From the NCBI GenBank assembly GCA_017381365.1, contig JAFOCI010000009.1:1-36009 (forward strand): a stretch of DNA of 36,009 nucleotides, read 5' to 3'. Below are positions 18,001-25,715 of this stretch, one piece after another (the stretch's first letter is position 1; every line of letters begins with the position of its first letter). Below the pieces are notes generated by a model that saw nothing but the letters and a program-made list of their open reading frames with translations, had not been told where the DNA came from and ran no database searches. The stretch comes from Treponema sp. (lineage in GTDB: Bacteria > Spirochaetota > Spirochaetia > Treponematales > Treponemataceae). The position numbers were made by a program, and so were the translations under genes.

Positions 18001-18197
18001 CAGAAATAGATATTCCAGAAAACAAACGTCTTTGCTTTAGTATGGGAATCTGCTCAAATTATGATATTGAAGATCCAACTGATCTTGAACTTACAATGAA
18101 AAATGCAGACCACGCTCTATATTATTCAAAAAAGCATGGCAAGAATCAGATTGTCATCTGGTCAGATATCAAAGACGAATATAATGGTGATGAATAA
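15072..18197 (+). CDS. TPR-repeat diguanylate cyclase (GGDEF)
   Basis: 1041 aa from the ATG at 15072; the frame is open further upstream but only through the promoter. An N-terminal domain of about 230 aa is followed by a long helical region with tetratricopeptide-type repeats (about 260-690, for example GRTEEAHYWYERCNELRTK), a GAF-like segment (about 730-845) and a C-terminal GGDEF domain starting TDQLSMLNNRR near 850. The active site SRFGGDEFVIL is near 934. RKVD precedes it with the spacing of the inhibitory I-site. The protein should make cyclic di-GMP and be feedback-inhibited. No transmembrane segment is evident. The TPR part probably senses a protein partner. Confidence 0.9.
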   Translation: MAVTEVFDSIAQNFISNPNESFMYFSLPELLMHEVENLLRTNYTVIDLLSDFEPVKPFFSIMKNLDIDSDTIENYAYSLHKPFLNDYFHKGLCSDRLDVVHISEIHFEVYKIREFINKVFNEKFTGNYLILNSQKLPKESIETIRSIYDKNFGGKIIFCFNCDEIENSSPEVIRFYQSIENHKNFYNLNDFDEIFSNQKDIHLPKLDFDTIYNSLKNCRILLSLGQGFALCSWLEDALPYIDFNKYELRKLYFEIALMFFYNKSFNEAQYYLMQIIDFQIEDETMIASYMVLCRVLHEKNSDNSALKYALLIKQRLNNNSSSPYYALANMMEYTITQKSDFNTAIDKFYNVLELLNFNSLMNNYVHTCFDVPWAIMNNNSMRQELLPFIENAIEISEQIGNEAALSTGYNWKGIILLHEGRTEEAHYWYERCNELRTKINDIPGMIKIRNGLSYEYLTRTQYKKSYNLLNEMSDKLLEIKDHSEAVITLNNIANTLFFSRHFLEAYTFYQKILRLLVLLQFDKKSGTSFLPEYNDILIHKTYIDLFDGNINRAKINFHNILHNKRTITKINEPLKLLFQSVFVLFDDELEESKALIEEAESKFESCSVAQTFQHVFILYEYATFLRECGYENEVEYYIQKAFNIAKENNLEYYIKGENEPLSLDEYMDHAEFYVMPKIDLEQLEETIKKEKLVGQMHKRLRDSQFLNKIMSISTNFDCDDAIFSENVIHAISDYTIAEAIYIAIKPDDKWEILAKFSKKDDLDITQKTWNDFSEKYSDAKYQGKIFYDSASGWYFGNNRKYRYAGAIIIVPDKSAILSSEDLNVLNIAISNVHSQYVIRKQRDRLQFISATDQLSMLNNRRSLMEKMAIESEMIQRYAKNKPKHFQTTISFIDLDNFKYINDTFGHNAGDLIIKCFAQSLKKIYRKVDFVSRFGGDEFVILMPSTNCLEAKRAAERLYKELNAQNHYISQLSDLLKTEIDIPENKRLCFSMGICSNYDIEDPTDLELTMKNADHALYYSKKHGKNQIVIWSDIKDEYNGDE

Positions 18198-18247
18198 AAA
18201 AGGCACCTCCTGAAATTGAACTTTATTTGTCCAACTTTAGGGGTGCA
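18196..18247 (-). terminator. Terminator downstream of htpG
   Basis: An imperfect stem of about 17 bp pairs GGCACCTCCTGAAATTG (18202-18218) with CAACTTTAGGGGTGC. On the minus strand it is followed by six T, which overlap the stop codon of the converging GGDEF gene. It sits 48 bp past the htpG stop. Confidence 0.75.
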
Positions 18248-18294
18248 CTTCATTGGTCAGTCCTCTTTTTAAAGACAAACTTAAATTACTTAAA

Positions 18295-20271
18295 TTATTT
18301 GCTAAGCAAATTGTTCAAAGCTTTTACAAACAAAGCAGGTTCTTTCAAATCTACTCCTGCAATAAGCAAAGCCTGATCCAGCAAAACCTCTGCCGCATCC
18401 GCAATAAATGCCTCGTCCGAACTATCCCTAACCTTAGCAAGAATAGGATGGTCGCCGTTTACTTCAAGAATTGGCTTCATTTCAGGTCCTGTCTGCCCCA
18501 TTGCTTTCATCATCTGAACCATCTGCCAGCTTGGGTCGTTTTCGTCTACAACGATACAAGAAGGGTTTTCGCCGCTCAAAGTTTTAGAAAGCTTAACTTC
18601 CTTAACCTTTTCTCCAAGAGCCTTCTGAAGCTTTTCTGTTACAGGCTTGAATTCTTCTTCCTTCTTTTTAGCTTCTTCCTTGTCTACTCCAAGGTCTTCG
18701 TCGCTGCCACTTCTGTTTACAGCCTTAAGTTCAAAGTCTTTGTATTTTCCGTAGCCGCCGATTACGATTTCGTCGATGTCGTCGTCAAGAACAAGTACTT
18801 CAAAACCTTTGTTTACATAAGCCTTAAGAAGTGGATTTGCACGAAGATTTTTTTCATCGCTGCCAGTAATGTAGTAAATTGCTTTCTGTTCCGGCTTCAT
18901 GCGCTGAACGTAATCTGCAAAGCTTGTGTAATTACCGTCGCCAGTTCCGCTTGCATCTGTAGACTTAAAGCGAACAATTTCTGCAATTTCGTCGCGGTTT
19001 GCGTAGTCACTGTACAAACCTTCTTTCATCGGGCGGTTGAACTGAGTAACAAATTTGTTCCATTTTTCAATAGCTTTCTTTTCATCATCAGAACGATTTG
19101 CTTCTTCAGTTTTCTTTGCCTTGTCTGCAGCTTCACCAAGCTTTTTAAATTCACTCAAAAGCTTTTTTACAGATGCATTGCGGATGTTTTCAAGAATGCG
19201 GTTCTGCTGAAGGATTTCACGGCTAACGTTCAATGGCAAATCTTCTGAATCAATTACACCGCGTACAAATCTAAGGTAAGCTGGCAAAAGTTCACGGTCG
19301 TCATCAGTGATGAATACGCGCTTAACATAAAGCTTTACGCCGCTCTTATAATCAGCCTGGTACATATCAAAAGGAGCAACCTGTGGCACATAGAACAAAG
19401 TTGTGTATTCCTGAGTTCCTTCTGCATGTGTATGAACATAGTGCAAAGGATCCTGACCATCGTGACCGATTGTTTTGTAGAATTCATTGTAATCTTCTGC
19501 CTTAAGCTCGCTCTTTGAACGTTTCCACAAAGCAGATGCACTGTTTACCTGATCAACTTTGTTTTCTGTTGATTTAACGTTTCCTTTGTCGTCATATTCG
19601 TTCTTTTCATAATGAAGATAGATTGGGAATGCAATATGGTCAGAATAACGTTTGATAAGTTCTTCAATCTTCCAGCGGCTGGCATATTCCTTGCTGTCAT
19701 CGTTCAAAGACATTACGATTGCCGAACCACTTGTTTCAGCATTATCAAAACCGTATTTTTTTGCTGTTTCTGATTCTGGACTTACTTCGTCCAAATCATA
19801 AGAGTTTGTTCCGTCACTAGCCCAGTGCCAGATTTTTCCGTCGCCAGCAGCTTTGCGGGTATAAACATCGATTTTTTTTGCAGCCATAAATGCAGAATAG
19901 AATCCTACACCAAACTGACCGATAAGATTTGAATCCTTAGTAGCTTCATTTGTAAGTTTTGAAAGGAATGCTTTTGTTCCAGAACGAGCGATTGTACCAA
20001 GATTGTTCTGAAGGTCTTCATCGTTCATACCAATACCAGAATCCTGAACAACAAGAACATTTGCCTTTTCGTCAAAAGAAATGTCAATGCGAGGATCAAA
20101 TTTGATATTTTTGTAAGCTTCATCGCTTACTGTAAGATATTTGAGCTTATCCAAAGCATCAGAACCGTTAGAAACGATTTCGCGAAGGAAAATATCTTTG
20201 TTTGAATACAAAGAATGAATCAAAAGCTGCAACAACTGATTTACTTCAGTCTGAAACTCATGTTTTGCCAT
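18295..20271 (-). CDS. htpG: Chaperone HtpG (bacterial Hsp90)
   Basis: 658 aa, normal for HtpG. The N-terminal GHKL ATPase begins MAKHEFQTEVNQLLQLLIHS and shows LREIVSNGSDALDKL, DSGIGM and GQFGVGFYSAFM. The middle domain shows PLNVSREILQQN with the conserved arginine. The C-terminal dimerisation domain is present, and no EEVD tail, as expected in bacteria. It is a cytosolic ATP-driven chaperone. AGAGG about 9 nt before the ATG is the ribosome-binding site. It lies downstream of the PAP2 gene on the same strand with a 55-bp gap; no CIRCE element was seen. Confidence 0.97.
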   Translation of the reverse strand: MAKHEFQTEVNQLLQLLIHSLYSNKDIFLREIVSNGSDALDKLKYLTVSDEAYKNIKFDPRIDISFDEKANVLVVQDSGIGMNDEDLQNNLGTIARSGTKAFLSKLTNEATKDSNLIGQFGVGFYSAFMAAKKIDVYTRKAAGDGKIWHWASDGTNSYDLDEVSPESETAKKYGFDNAETSGSAIVMSLNDDSKEYASRWKIEELIKRYSDHIAFPIYLHYEKNEYDDKGNVKSTENKVDQVNSASALWKRSKSELKAEDYNEFYKTIGHDGQDPLHYVHTHAEGTQEYTTLFYVPQVAPFDMYQADYKSGVKLYVKRVFITDDDRELLPAYLRFVRGVIDSEDLPLNVSREILQQNRILENIRNASVKKLLSEFKKLGEAADKAKKTEEANRSDDEKKAIEKWNKFVTQFNRPMKEGLYSDYANRDEIAEIVRFKSTDASGTGDGNYTSFADYVQRMKPEQKAIYYITGSDEKNLRANPLLKAYVNKGFEVLVLDDDIDEIVIGGYGKYKDFELKAVNRSGSDEDLGVDKEEAKKKEEEFKPVTEKLQKALGEKVKEVKLSKTLSGENPSCIVVDENDPSWQMVQMMKAMGQTGPEMKPILEVNGDHPILAKVRDSSDEAFIADAAEVLLDQALLIAGVDLKEPALFVKALNNLLSK

Positions 20272-20326
20272 TTTTAAAAACCTCTTATGATTAAAAAAAT
20301 TTAGAGTTACTTAAATATAATAAGAA

Positions 20327-20980
20327 TTATTGCTTTTCGACAACTTTTTTTAATAAACCATTATAAATTTTTCCAGAAATCCAATAACAGAATTCTGCAA
20401 GTATAACGGCAGAAAAAATATCAAGAGCAACATGCTGCTTTGTTGCCATTACGGAAATAAAAATTAAAATTGCAATGAAACACGAAAAAATCTTATACCA
20501 GAGTGAAATTTTTTCTTGTCTCCGCAAGCCAATAAAACACATCCAGCTTATAAAACAATGAGCAGAAGGTAAAAGATTATATGGACTATCAGCATCCCAC
20601 ACCTTTTGCAACGCCAGAGAACAAAAATCATTACCTGCGAGTTCAGGACGAAAATTTGTTGTTGGAAGAGTCACAAAAAAAACAAAGCACAGAATTTTTC
20701 CAAGCCAGTCACCAATCATAAATCTGTTGCAATGCTCTCGGCTTATATTTGCGATAATTAAATAATTTACAATCCAGAAAAAATAGCAGCCCATATAGAT
20801 TATCACGAATTCTGGAATTAACGGAAAAGCTTTGTCAAATGCTGTTTCCAGATTATAGTGCACAAGATTATTCTGGAAAAGTTTTGCACCCCAATATGTA
20901 AGCATCTGAACACAAAATGCAATTATCACAGCTAAGATAGCGTAAAAATTGATCTTTCTCATAAATTTATTAATGTTCAT
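20327..20980 (-). CDS. PAP2-family membrane phosphatase-like protein
   Basis: 217 aa with about six hydrophobic helices. LLPSAHCFISWM carries the PSxH motif, and ATKQHVALDIFSA carries the second His-x3-Asp motif of the PAP2 (phosphatidic acid phosphatase) superfamily. The arginine usual before that histidine is a lysine (TKQH). Members dephosphorylate lipid phosphates or transfer phospho-headgroups at the membrane. It starts 11 bp after the ANTAR gene, so it is probably the third gene of the glnA operon, although no functional link to nitrogen is obvious. Confidence 0.78.
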   Translation of the reverse strand: MNINKFMRKINFYAILAVIIAFCVQMLTYWGAKLFQNNLVHYNLETAFDKAFPLIPEFVIIYMGCYFFWIVNYLIIANISREHCNRFMIGDWLGKILCFVFFVTLPTTNFRPELAGNDFCSLALQKVWDADSPYNLLPSAHCFISWMCFIGLRRQEKISLWYKIFSCFIAILIFISVMATKQHVALDIFSAVILAEFCYWISGKIYNGLLKKVVEKQ

Positions 20981-20991
20981 AGTTTACCAGA

Positions 20992-21561
20992 TTATCTTTC
21001 GTAAGTTTTTAAAATTGATTCTGCCATCTGAACACGACTCTGACGCAAATTCATAGCTTGTTTTTCTATATATTTATGTGCCTGTGGCTCGGTCATCTGC
21101 AAATATTGAATTAAAATACATTTTGCCCTGTCAATCAAACGAATTTCTTCTATTTTTCGCTGCAATTTTAAATTTTCATTTTCAAGATAATGAACACGTT
21201 TTCTGCTGGCAATCAAAAGTTTTACAGCCTGATAAAAAAATTCCGGACTTACCGGCTTTGGCAAAACAAAAACACCTGCATCTTCAACTTCTGAACTAAC
21301 ATCATAAAGACGTTCGTTATCTATAATATAAATAATTCCAGAATCAGTCTGTTCCGCTGCGTACAACGCAAAATCTTCTCCAGATTCATCAGAAAGAGGC
21401 GAATCAATTATAATTAAATCATAAGAATCCTGAATCAACGAACGCCGTGCCTCTCCACAATTCTGAGAAGTCACTATGCGGCTAAAAGACTGAGAATTCA
21501 ATAAATCTGAAATTATCCCCAGTGTACTACTGGTATTAGAAACTATTAAAACCGAATCCAT
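20992..21561 (-). CDS. ANTAR-domain response regulator (RNA antiterminator)
   Basis: 189 aa. The N-terminal receiver-like domain starts MDSVLIVSNTSSTLGIISDLL and contains DLIIIDSPLSDESGEDFALY. A coiled linker (RVHYLENENLKLQRKIEEIRLI) leads to the ANTAR domain (IDRAKCILIQYLQMTEPQAHKYIEKQAM). ANTAR proteins bind paired hairpins in leader RNA and prevent termination. It lies 6 bp after glnA. An ANTAR regulator next to glutamine synthetase is known in Clostridia, which supports a role in nitrogen control. A few phosphorylation-site acids look shifted, so whether it is phosphorylated is open. Confidence 0.85.
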   Translation of the reverse strand: MDSVLIVSNTSSTLGIISDLLNSQSFSRIVTSQNCGEARRSLIQDSYDLIIIDSPLSDESGEDFALYAAEQTDSGIIYIIDNERLYDVSSEVEDAGVFVLPKPVSPEFFYQAVKLLIASRKRVHYLENENLKLQRKIEEIRLIDRAKCILIQYLQMTEPQAHKYIEKQAMNLRQSRVQMAESILKTYER

Positions 21562-21567
21562 GTTTTA

Positions 21568-22821
21568 TTATTCAGAACTTCCTGAAACTTCAACAAGAGC
21601 TTTTACAGTTACATCTGGCAAAACTGACTTTACAAATTCACTTGCTTTCATAAGGCTCAATGCTTCTGGCAATGAATGAGGTAAGGCTTCCAAATCTTTA
21701 AGTTGTTCTTCAGAAGCTTTGAAAGTATTAATTAAAAGTTCAGGCTGAAGTACAGCTTTCTGTTCGATTCCTTCTATTCCAGCAGCAATAATAAGCGAAA
21801 GTGCAGCATATTGATTACAGCTAGGATCAGGAGAACGCAATTCTATACGACTTCTCATTCCATCACTGGCAAAAGGAATACGAATAAGCTGACTTCTATT
21901 TCCACGACTCCAGCCAATATATTCTGGAGCTTCAAAATGTCCAAGCCTGTCATAAGAACCTGCAGAAGGATTAAGCACAGCAGTAATTTCGCGAATATGA
22001 TTTAAAATTCCTGCAAGAAAGGATTTTGCTTCATCTGCAACAGAATCCTGCTCAAAAAGATTTTTTCCATTTTTAAAAACAGAAAGATTAATATGCAACC
22101 CGTTACCAGGCTTATCGGAAATTGGTTTTGGCGAAAAATCTGCATGCAGTCCATTTCGATTTGCAACAGTTCGGACAATTGTTTTAAAAGTTGAAAGATT
22201 ATCCGCAGCTCTTACAGGTTCATCGTATTTAAAATCAACTTCATGCTGTCCAGGACCTGCTTCGTGGTGACTAACTTCCGGCTGAATTCCCATCTGTTCA
22301 AGAGTAATGCAGATATCACGTCGAACATTTTCGCCTTTATCCAATGGCGCCAGATCACAATATCCGCCATTGTCATGCGGAATGTTAGTTGGATTACCTT
22401 TTTCGTCTAACTGAAAAAGATAGAATTCACATTCTGTTCCAATCTTTATTTCGTAGCCCTTCTTAGCAGACATTTCAACTTCCTTTTGAAGAATTAAACG
22501 TGTATCACCTTCAAAAGGAGTGCCATCAGGATATCGGATATTACAATAGAATCTAACTACGCGCCCATGCTGAGGACGCCAAGGCAAAACCGAAAGCGTT
22601 GATGGGTCAGGGACAAGAAATAAATCGCTTTTATCAACTCCAAGAAATCCTTTTACTGCACTGGCATCAAAAGAGATTCCTGAATGAAACGCTCTTTCAA
22701 GCTCAGCTGGCTGAATGGAAATACTTTTTACAGTCCCAAAAATATCAGTAAAAAATAATTTAATGAATTTAACGTCATTTTCTGCAATATACTGCAAAAT
22801 TTCACTTTCTGAATAATCCAT
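21568..22821 (-). CDS. glnA: Glutamine synthetase type I, C-terminally shortened
   Basis: 417 aa. Makes glutamine from glutamate, ammonia and ATP in the cytoplasm. The beta-grasp domain (VKFIKLFFTDIFGTVKSISI) is complete. Active-site blocks are GTECEFYLF, EAGPGQHEVDFKY, NGLHINLSVF, NPSAGSYDRLGHFEAPEYIGWSRGNRSQLIRIP and RIELRSPDPSCNQYAA. The adenylylation NLYDLP motif is absent. The protein stops about 25 residues before the usual end, losing the terminal W-E-x3-Y helix. The start is the ATG at 22821 with AGGGG 6 nt upstream; a TTG 21 bp further up lacks this. First gene of the glnA-ANTAR-PAP2 operon. Confidence 0.92.
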   Translation of the reverse strand: MDYSESEILQYIAENDVKFIKLFFTDIFGTVKSISIQPAELERAFHSGISFDASAVKGFLGVDKSDLFLVPDPSTLSVLPWRPQHGRVVRFYCNIRYPDGTPFEGDTRLILQKEVEMSAKKGYEIKIGTECEFYLFQLDEKGNPTNIPHDNGGYCDLAPLDKGENVRRDICITLEQMGIQPEVSHHEAGPGQHEVDFKYDEPVRAADNLSTFKTIVRTVANRNGLHADFSPKPISDKPGNGLHINLSVFKNGKNLFEQDSVADEAKSFLAGILNHIREITAVLNPSAGSYDRLGHFEAPEYIGWSRGNRSQLIRIPFASDGMRSRIELRSPDPSCNQYAALSLIIAAGIEGIEQKAVLQPELLINTFKASEEQLKDLEALPHSLPEALSLMKASEFVKSVLPDVTVKALVEVSGSSE

Positions 22822-22891
22822 TCGTAACCCCTGATAAAACAAAATATCTTGTAATAGTCTACTTTATCTTTAAAAAAAAGTCATTATGACA

Positions 22892-22897
22892 TAAAAT
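22892..22897 (+). promoter_or_regulatory. -10 hexamer of the solute-binding gene
   Basis: TAAAAT lies 6 bp before the ATG at 22904, with no Shine-Dalgarno sequence. The start codons of this gene and glnA are 82 bp apart. Confidence 0.45.
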
Positions 22898-22903
22898 AGA
22901 AAC

Positions 22904-24151
22904 ATGAGTAAAAGCTTTTCACTAAAAAAAATTGTAATTATCACATCAATCGCCATTATTGCTTTAATTTTTTTGTTACTTCTAATCCTTTCTATTGCAA
23001 GTAAAAAACCAATTGCTGCATTCTACGGAATATCAGAAGCTAATATAAAAGGTATTACAAAGGTTCTTCAAACAACTCACACAAGAAAAAATAAAAAATC
23101 AGCCCCCTACGAAATTCTTGTTCTGGATGATACAACGTCTCTTGGAAATGCTATAAAACGATCTAAAAAAAAGCCTGACTTGCTATTCATTTATAATGGT
23201 GCAAATGCCGAATCCGTTATAAACCAGAATGTTAAGAAAAAGTTAGGTTTTGAACCTTCTATCATAGAAGGAATGCCAACATCAATCCGTCAGATTACTC
23301 CAATTTTTAACAAAAAAGTTATTGGAGTTCCATTGTTAATTGATAATTATGAAGTTGACGTTAATGTTGCCAAATTCACTGCAAGCAGTATTGAAAATAT
23401 TAATGTTCTTTCCGATTTAGAAAATCTTGCAAAGCTTTCTAAATCTTCAACCATGGCTCCTGTTATTTTTGCCGGTGGTGACGATATAACTTTGATAAAC
23501 ACCTTTGCCGCTCTTGCTGAAGCGCTATCTGGAAAAGATGCAGTCGAAAGTGCTAAATTGCGTATTAAACAATCAATTAAAAGCGGGAAATCTTCTCAAT
23601 CAGCATTCTACGAACTTTTAAAAGATTTGTGTGCACCAGAAGGTGAATTTTATGAAGTTACAATGCTTTTAAAAAACTGGATGACTTATGGCATAGTACC
23701 TAAAAATCTGTATCACATGAATTTTACTGATGTTCGTTCTTTTCTTACAAGTAATCTGTCTACAATCTGCTTTATGACTTTATCGGAACACAGATTATTT
23801 CAAAGAAATGTCATCTCTAAATTTTCTTCGATTTATGTTCCTGGAAAAGATATGAATAACGAAAGAAATTTTCAGGCTCCTGTAATTTTGACAATTCCAA
23901 TGAAAAAAAATAAGGTTATAAACAAATCAATTGAACTTTTAACAAACGATTTACAGACTCAACTAAGTTCTGCAACAGGTCTTGCGCCTGTTCAAGCTAA
24001 CTGCGGAATTCCTGATCATCAGGCTGATGACGTTCGATATTGGATTGCAGCATCAGGAAAGCCTTTGCCGGCATTTAGTGATGCTGTATTTACAAATAAA
24101 CCAAACAAAACATCATTCGCCCAAGCCCTAAGAAGCATTTTGCAATCATAG
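22904..24151 (+). CDS. Membrane-anchored solute-binding-like protein
   Basis: 415 aa. One uncleaved-looking membrane segment (about 9-32, IVIITSIAIIALIFLLLLIL) is followed by an extracytoplasmic domain resembling sugar-type ABC substrate-binding proteins: a region near KKPDLLFIYNGANAESV, IGVPLLIDNYEVDVN as a hinge strand, NWMTYGIVP, and a late helical lobe. There is no lipobox cysteine. No permease or ATPase genes lie next to it, so it may be an orphan sensor-like protein. The last codons (CAATCATAG) lie inside the first copy of a 164-bp direct repeat. Confidence 0.65.
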   Translation: MSKSFSLKKIVIITSIAIIALIFLLLLILSIASKKPIAAFYGISEANIKGITKVLQTTHTRKNKKSAPYEILVLDDTTSLGNAIKRSKKKPDLLFIYNGANAESVINQNVKKKLGFEPSIIEGMPTSIRQITPIFNKKVIGVPLLIDNYEVDVNVAKFTASSIENINVLSDLENLAKLSKSSTMAPVIFAGGDDITLINTFAALAEALSGKDAVESAKLRIKQSIKSGKSSQSAFYELLKDLCAPEGEFYEVTMLLKNWMTYGIVPKNLYHMNFTDVRSFLTSNLSTICFMTLSEHRLFQRNVISKFSSIYVPGKDMNNERNFQAPVILTIPMKKNKVINKSIELLTNDLQTQLSSATGLAPVQANCGIPDHQADDVRYWIAASGKPLPAFSDAVFTNKPNKTSFAQALRSILQS

Positions 24152-24167
24152 TCAGCCTAAAATCGAA

Positions 24168-24207
24168 GAACCGTTAAAAAACAAGCCGTCAGGGTTGTTT
24201 TAGGTTC
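24168..24207 (-). terminator. Terminator hairpin, repeat copy 1
   Basis: GAACC and GGTTC form the outer stem; AAAACAA and TTGTTTT the inner stem around GCCGTCAGGG. A run of six T follows on the minus strand, and the A/T-rich flanks make it potentially bidirectional. Confidence 0.65.
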
Positions 24208-24331
24208 ATCGATTCCCCGGCTCTGAGCGAAATTTATCGAGCGAATCAAAAACTATGCATTTATAACTGCTTAATAAGATTTACCATCTCAATTGCACCA
24301 AGCGCGCAATCATAGCCAGCCTATAATCGAA

Positions 24332-24371
24332 GAACCGTTAAAAAACAAGCCGTCAGGGTTGTTTTAGGTTC
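24332..24371 (-). terminator. Terminator hairpin, repeat copy 2
   Basis: Same hairpin as in copy 1, displaced by exactly 164 bp and identical in the stem. Confidence 0.65.
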
Positions 24372-24536
24372 ATCGATTCCCAGGCTCTGAGCGAGATTCA
24401 TCGAGCGAATCAAAAAATATGCATTTAAAGCTGCTTAATAAGATTTACCATCTCAATTGCACCTAATGCACAATCATATCCAGCCAAAAATCAGGGAACT
24501 CGCATGTTTTGCATGGGGGATGATGACGAATCATAT

Positions 24537-24695
24537 TCAGTGATTTTTTTTTAATTCGGTATTTTCAGGAAGGGAACGAAGTGATTCGGGGATTGCAGTA
24601 CAGAAACAACCATCTTCGAAACCAGTTTTAGGACATTTTCTGATTTTCAGAATCTGATTCCTGTTAACATAGCAAAAGGGTTCTACGGCGGACAT
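24537..24695 (-). CDS. Possible 52-aa cysteine-containing protein
   Basis: A short frame from ATG to TGA, encoding a protein that starts MSAVEPFCYVNRNQILKIRK and has four cysteines (FCY, KCP, GCFC). Weak AGG 5 nt upstream. It lies just beyond the last attC-like site of the array, so it could be the terminal cassette gene. No family recognised, and chance occurrence cannot be excluded. Confidence 0.3.
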   Translation of the reverse strand: MSAVEPFCYVNRNQILKIRKCPKTGFEDGCFCTAIPESLRSLPENTELKKNH

Positions 24696-24801
24696 TGACC
24701 TGGAGCGGGCCTCGGTCTATGCACGAATATCATAGTGGTCACTACCGGACAAGAGCAGACACTGTTCTTTTCCTGTTTTTTACATATTGACTTTTGGCTC
24801 A

Positions 24802-24866
24802 CCATATCAACTGGTTAAACGGTGGCGCGGCTTGACCGCGTGTCGGCTACGAATCTTTGTTATGGC
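24802..24866 (-). other. attC-like site 1
   Basis: Read on the minus strand: R'' box GCCATAAC, AAAG spacer, ATTCGTAGCCGAC arm, hairpin GCGGTCAAGCCGC, opposing arm CGTTTAACCA, then R' box GATATGGTG. Layout and length (65 bp) match short integron attC sites. R' has GAT in place of the canonical GTT. Confidence 0.65.
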
Positions 24867-24957
24867 AATTATATTTCTTATACAGAATCAGATTTCTTAA
24901 TTCCTTTTTTCTTTTAGAAGATTCTGTACAACCATTTGAAGCGTATGCTTCTATCAT
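24847..24957 (-). CDS. Possible 36-aa peptide in a very short cassette
   Basis: ATG-to-TAG frame encoding a peptide that starts MIEAYASNGCTESSKRKKEL. It fills the 105-bp interval between cassette-end element A and attC-like site 1 and ends inside the attC arm. No ribosome-binding site. It may be a remnant of a deleted cassette gene. Confidence 0.2.
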   Translation of the reverse strand: MIEAYASNGCTESSKRKKELRNLILYKKYNCHNKDS

Positions 24958-24971
24958 TATTTATTTTCCAA

Positions 24972-25065
24972 GCGGCGTAAAGCCGCGTACTAACGCTACT
25001 TAGTCCAAGCCCTACAGTTCAATTTCATTTCATAAAGCAAGCTTAACTTGCTTTATGAAACATTC
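24972..25065 (-). repeat. Cassette-end element A
   Basis: Downstream of the flavoprotein gene on the minus strand. A perfect 14-bp stem (25028-25041 with 25047-25060) is followed by GGGCTTGGAC, AGCGTTAGTACG and the small hairpin GCGGC/GCCGC. Elements B and C share this order and the words CTTTAGGGC and TAGTACGCGGC. TTAGTAC fits an R' box, so these may be divergent attC sites. Confidence 0.65.
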
Positions 25066-25069
25066 CTTT

Positions 25070-25609
25070 TTATATTTTCTTGCAGAATTCAATAATTTCG
25101 TTTTTTATGCCATTAACGGCTTCTTTAAATTCTATTGAACAGAAACCAATTCTATCAACGCTCTCAATTTCCATATGTCCATAAAAATGTTCGATTGTTG
25201 AGATCAATCTTTCGCACTCTTTCATGTTTGAACCTGTTCGCAAAACTATAGAATAACCTTTTTTCCCTTTTGAAAGACTTGCATGCGGTTCATGAGTATT
25301 GCACCATGGAGTACACCTGTCTATGAAAGCTTTAAATTGGCCGGGAACATCTGCCCAATATGATGGCGATACACTGATTATTATATCTGCCTTTTCAAAT
25401 TCTTTTATTAAAGAATCAAAATCATCATGTTGAATACATTCTGCTGTCGAATGGCAGGTTCTGCAGCCTTTACAAAAATTAATTTTATAGTCATCAATAC
25501 AAACTGTGGTTGTGTCATATTTTTCTTTAATACACTCTTCAGCGATTTTTACAATTTCAGCAGTTGCACCATTTTTTACAGGACTACAATTAATTATTAA
25601 TGCATTCAT
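25070..25609 (-). CDS. NADPH-dependent FMN reductase / iron-sulfur flavoprotein-like
   Basis: 179 aa, a flavodoxin-fold protein. MNALIINCSPVKNGATAEIV carries the FMN phosphate-binding loop. INFCKGCRTCHSTAECIQ (about 44-61) has a cysteine cluster like that of iron-sulfur flavoproteins. SPSYWADVPGQFKAFIDR is the conserved second flavin-binding block. It should be a soluble FMN oxidoreductase using NAD(P)H or ferredoxin. AGGAAG just upstream of the ATG is the ribosome-binding site. It occupies one cassette of the array, between attC-like site 2 and element A. Confidence 0.85.
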   Translation of the reverse strand: MNALIINCSPVKNGATAEIVKIAEECIKEKYDTTTVCIDDYKINFCKGCRTCHSTAECIQHDDFDSLIKEFEKADIIISVSPSYWADVPGQFKAFIDRCTPWCNTHEPHASLSKGKKGYSIVLRTGSNMKECERLISTIEHFYGHMEIESVDRIGFCSIEFKEAVNGIKNEIIEFCKKI

Positions 25610-25646
25610 TTTCCTTCCCCAAAAAGCGCCTCAAGTAGCGGGCGTC

Positions 25647-25711
25647 CACATATCAATGGGTTGTACCGCAGCGGGCTCGACCCGCTGTAGGCTACGAACC
25701 TTTGTTATGGC
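25647..25711 (-). other. attC-like site 2
   Basis: Minus strand: R'' GCCATAAC, AAAG, GTTCGTAGCC arm, hairpin around GCGGGTCGAGCCCGC, GGTACAACCC arm, R' GATATGTGG. It is immediately followed by a GCC/GGC hairpin with a CTTTTT tail at the start of the next cassette. Confidence 0.75.
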
Positions 25712-25715
25712 AATT

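Larger units (their letters stand above)
24143..24485. repeat. 164-bp tandem duplication plus remnant
   Basis: Units at 24143-24306 and 24307-24470 are near-identical; 24471-24485 is the start of a third. On the minus strand each unit encodes AGYDCALGAIEMVNLIKQL and a stop (stops at 24261 and 24425). The copies differ mostly at synonymous sites (TGCGCGCTT versus TGTGCATTA; TTATAA versus CTTTAA). A terminator hairpin follows 54 bp later in each. So the unit is a gene 3' end with its terminator, duplicated. I could not identify the parent gene. Confidence 0.8.

Noticed and set aside
18253..19248. 331-aa plus-strand open frame
   Set aside because: Antisense to htpG; composition (Phe/Cys/Val rich) is that of a shadow frame.
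22822..22903. Sigma-54 or glutamine-riboswitch control of glnA
   Set aside because: No GG-N10-GC pair was seen, and the space is too short for a recognised riboswitch fold.
24152..25069. tRNA or tmRNA gene as integration target near the array edge
   Set aside because: No cloverleaf or tRNA T-loop consensus was found in this gap.
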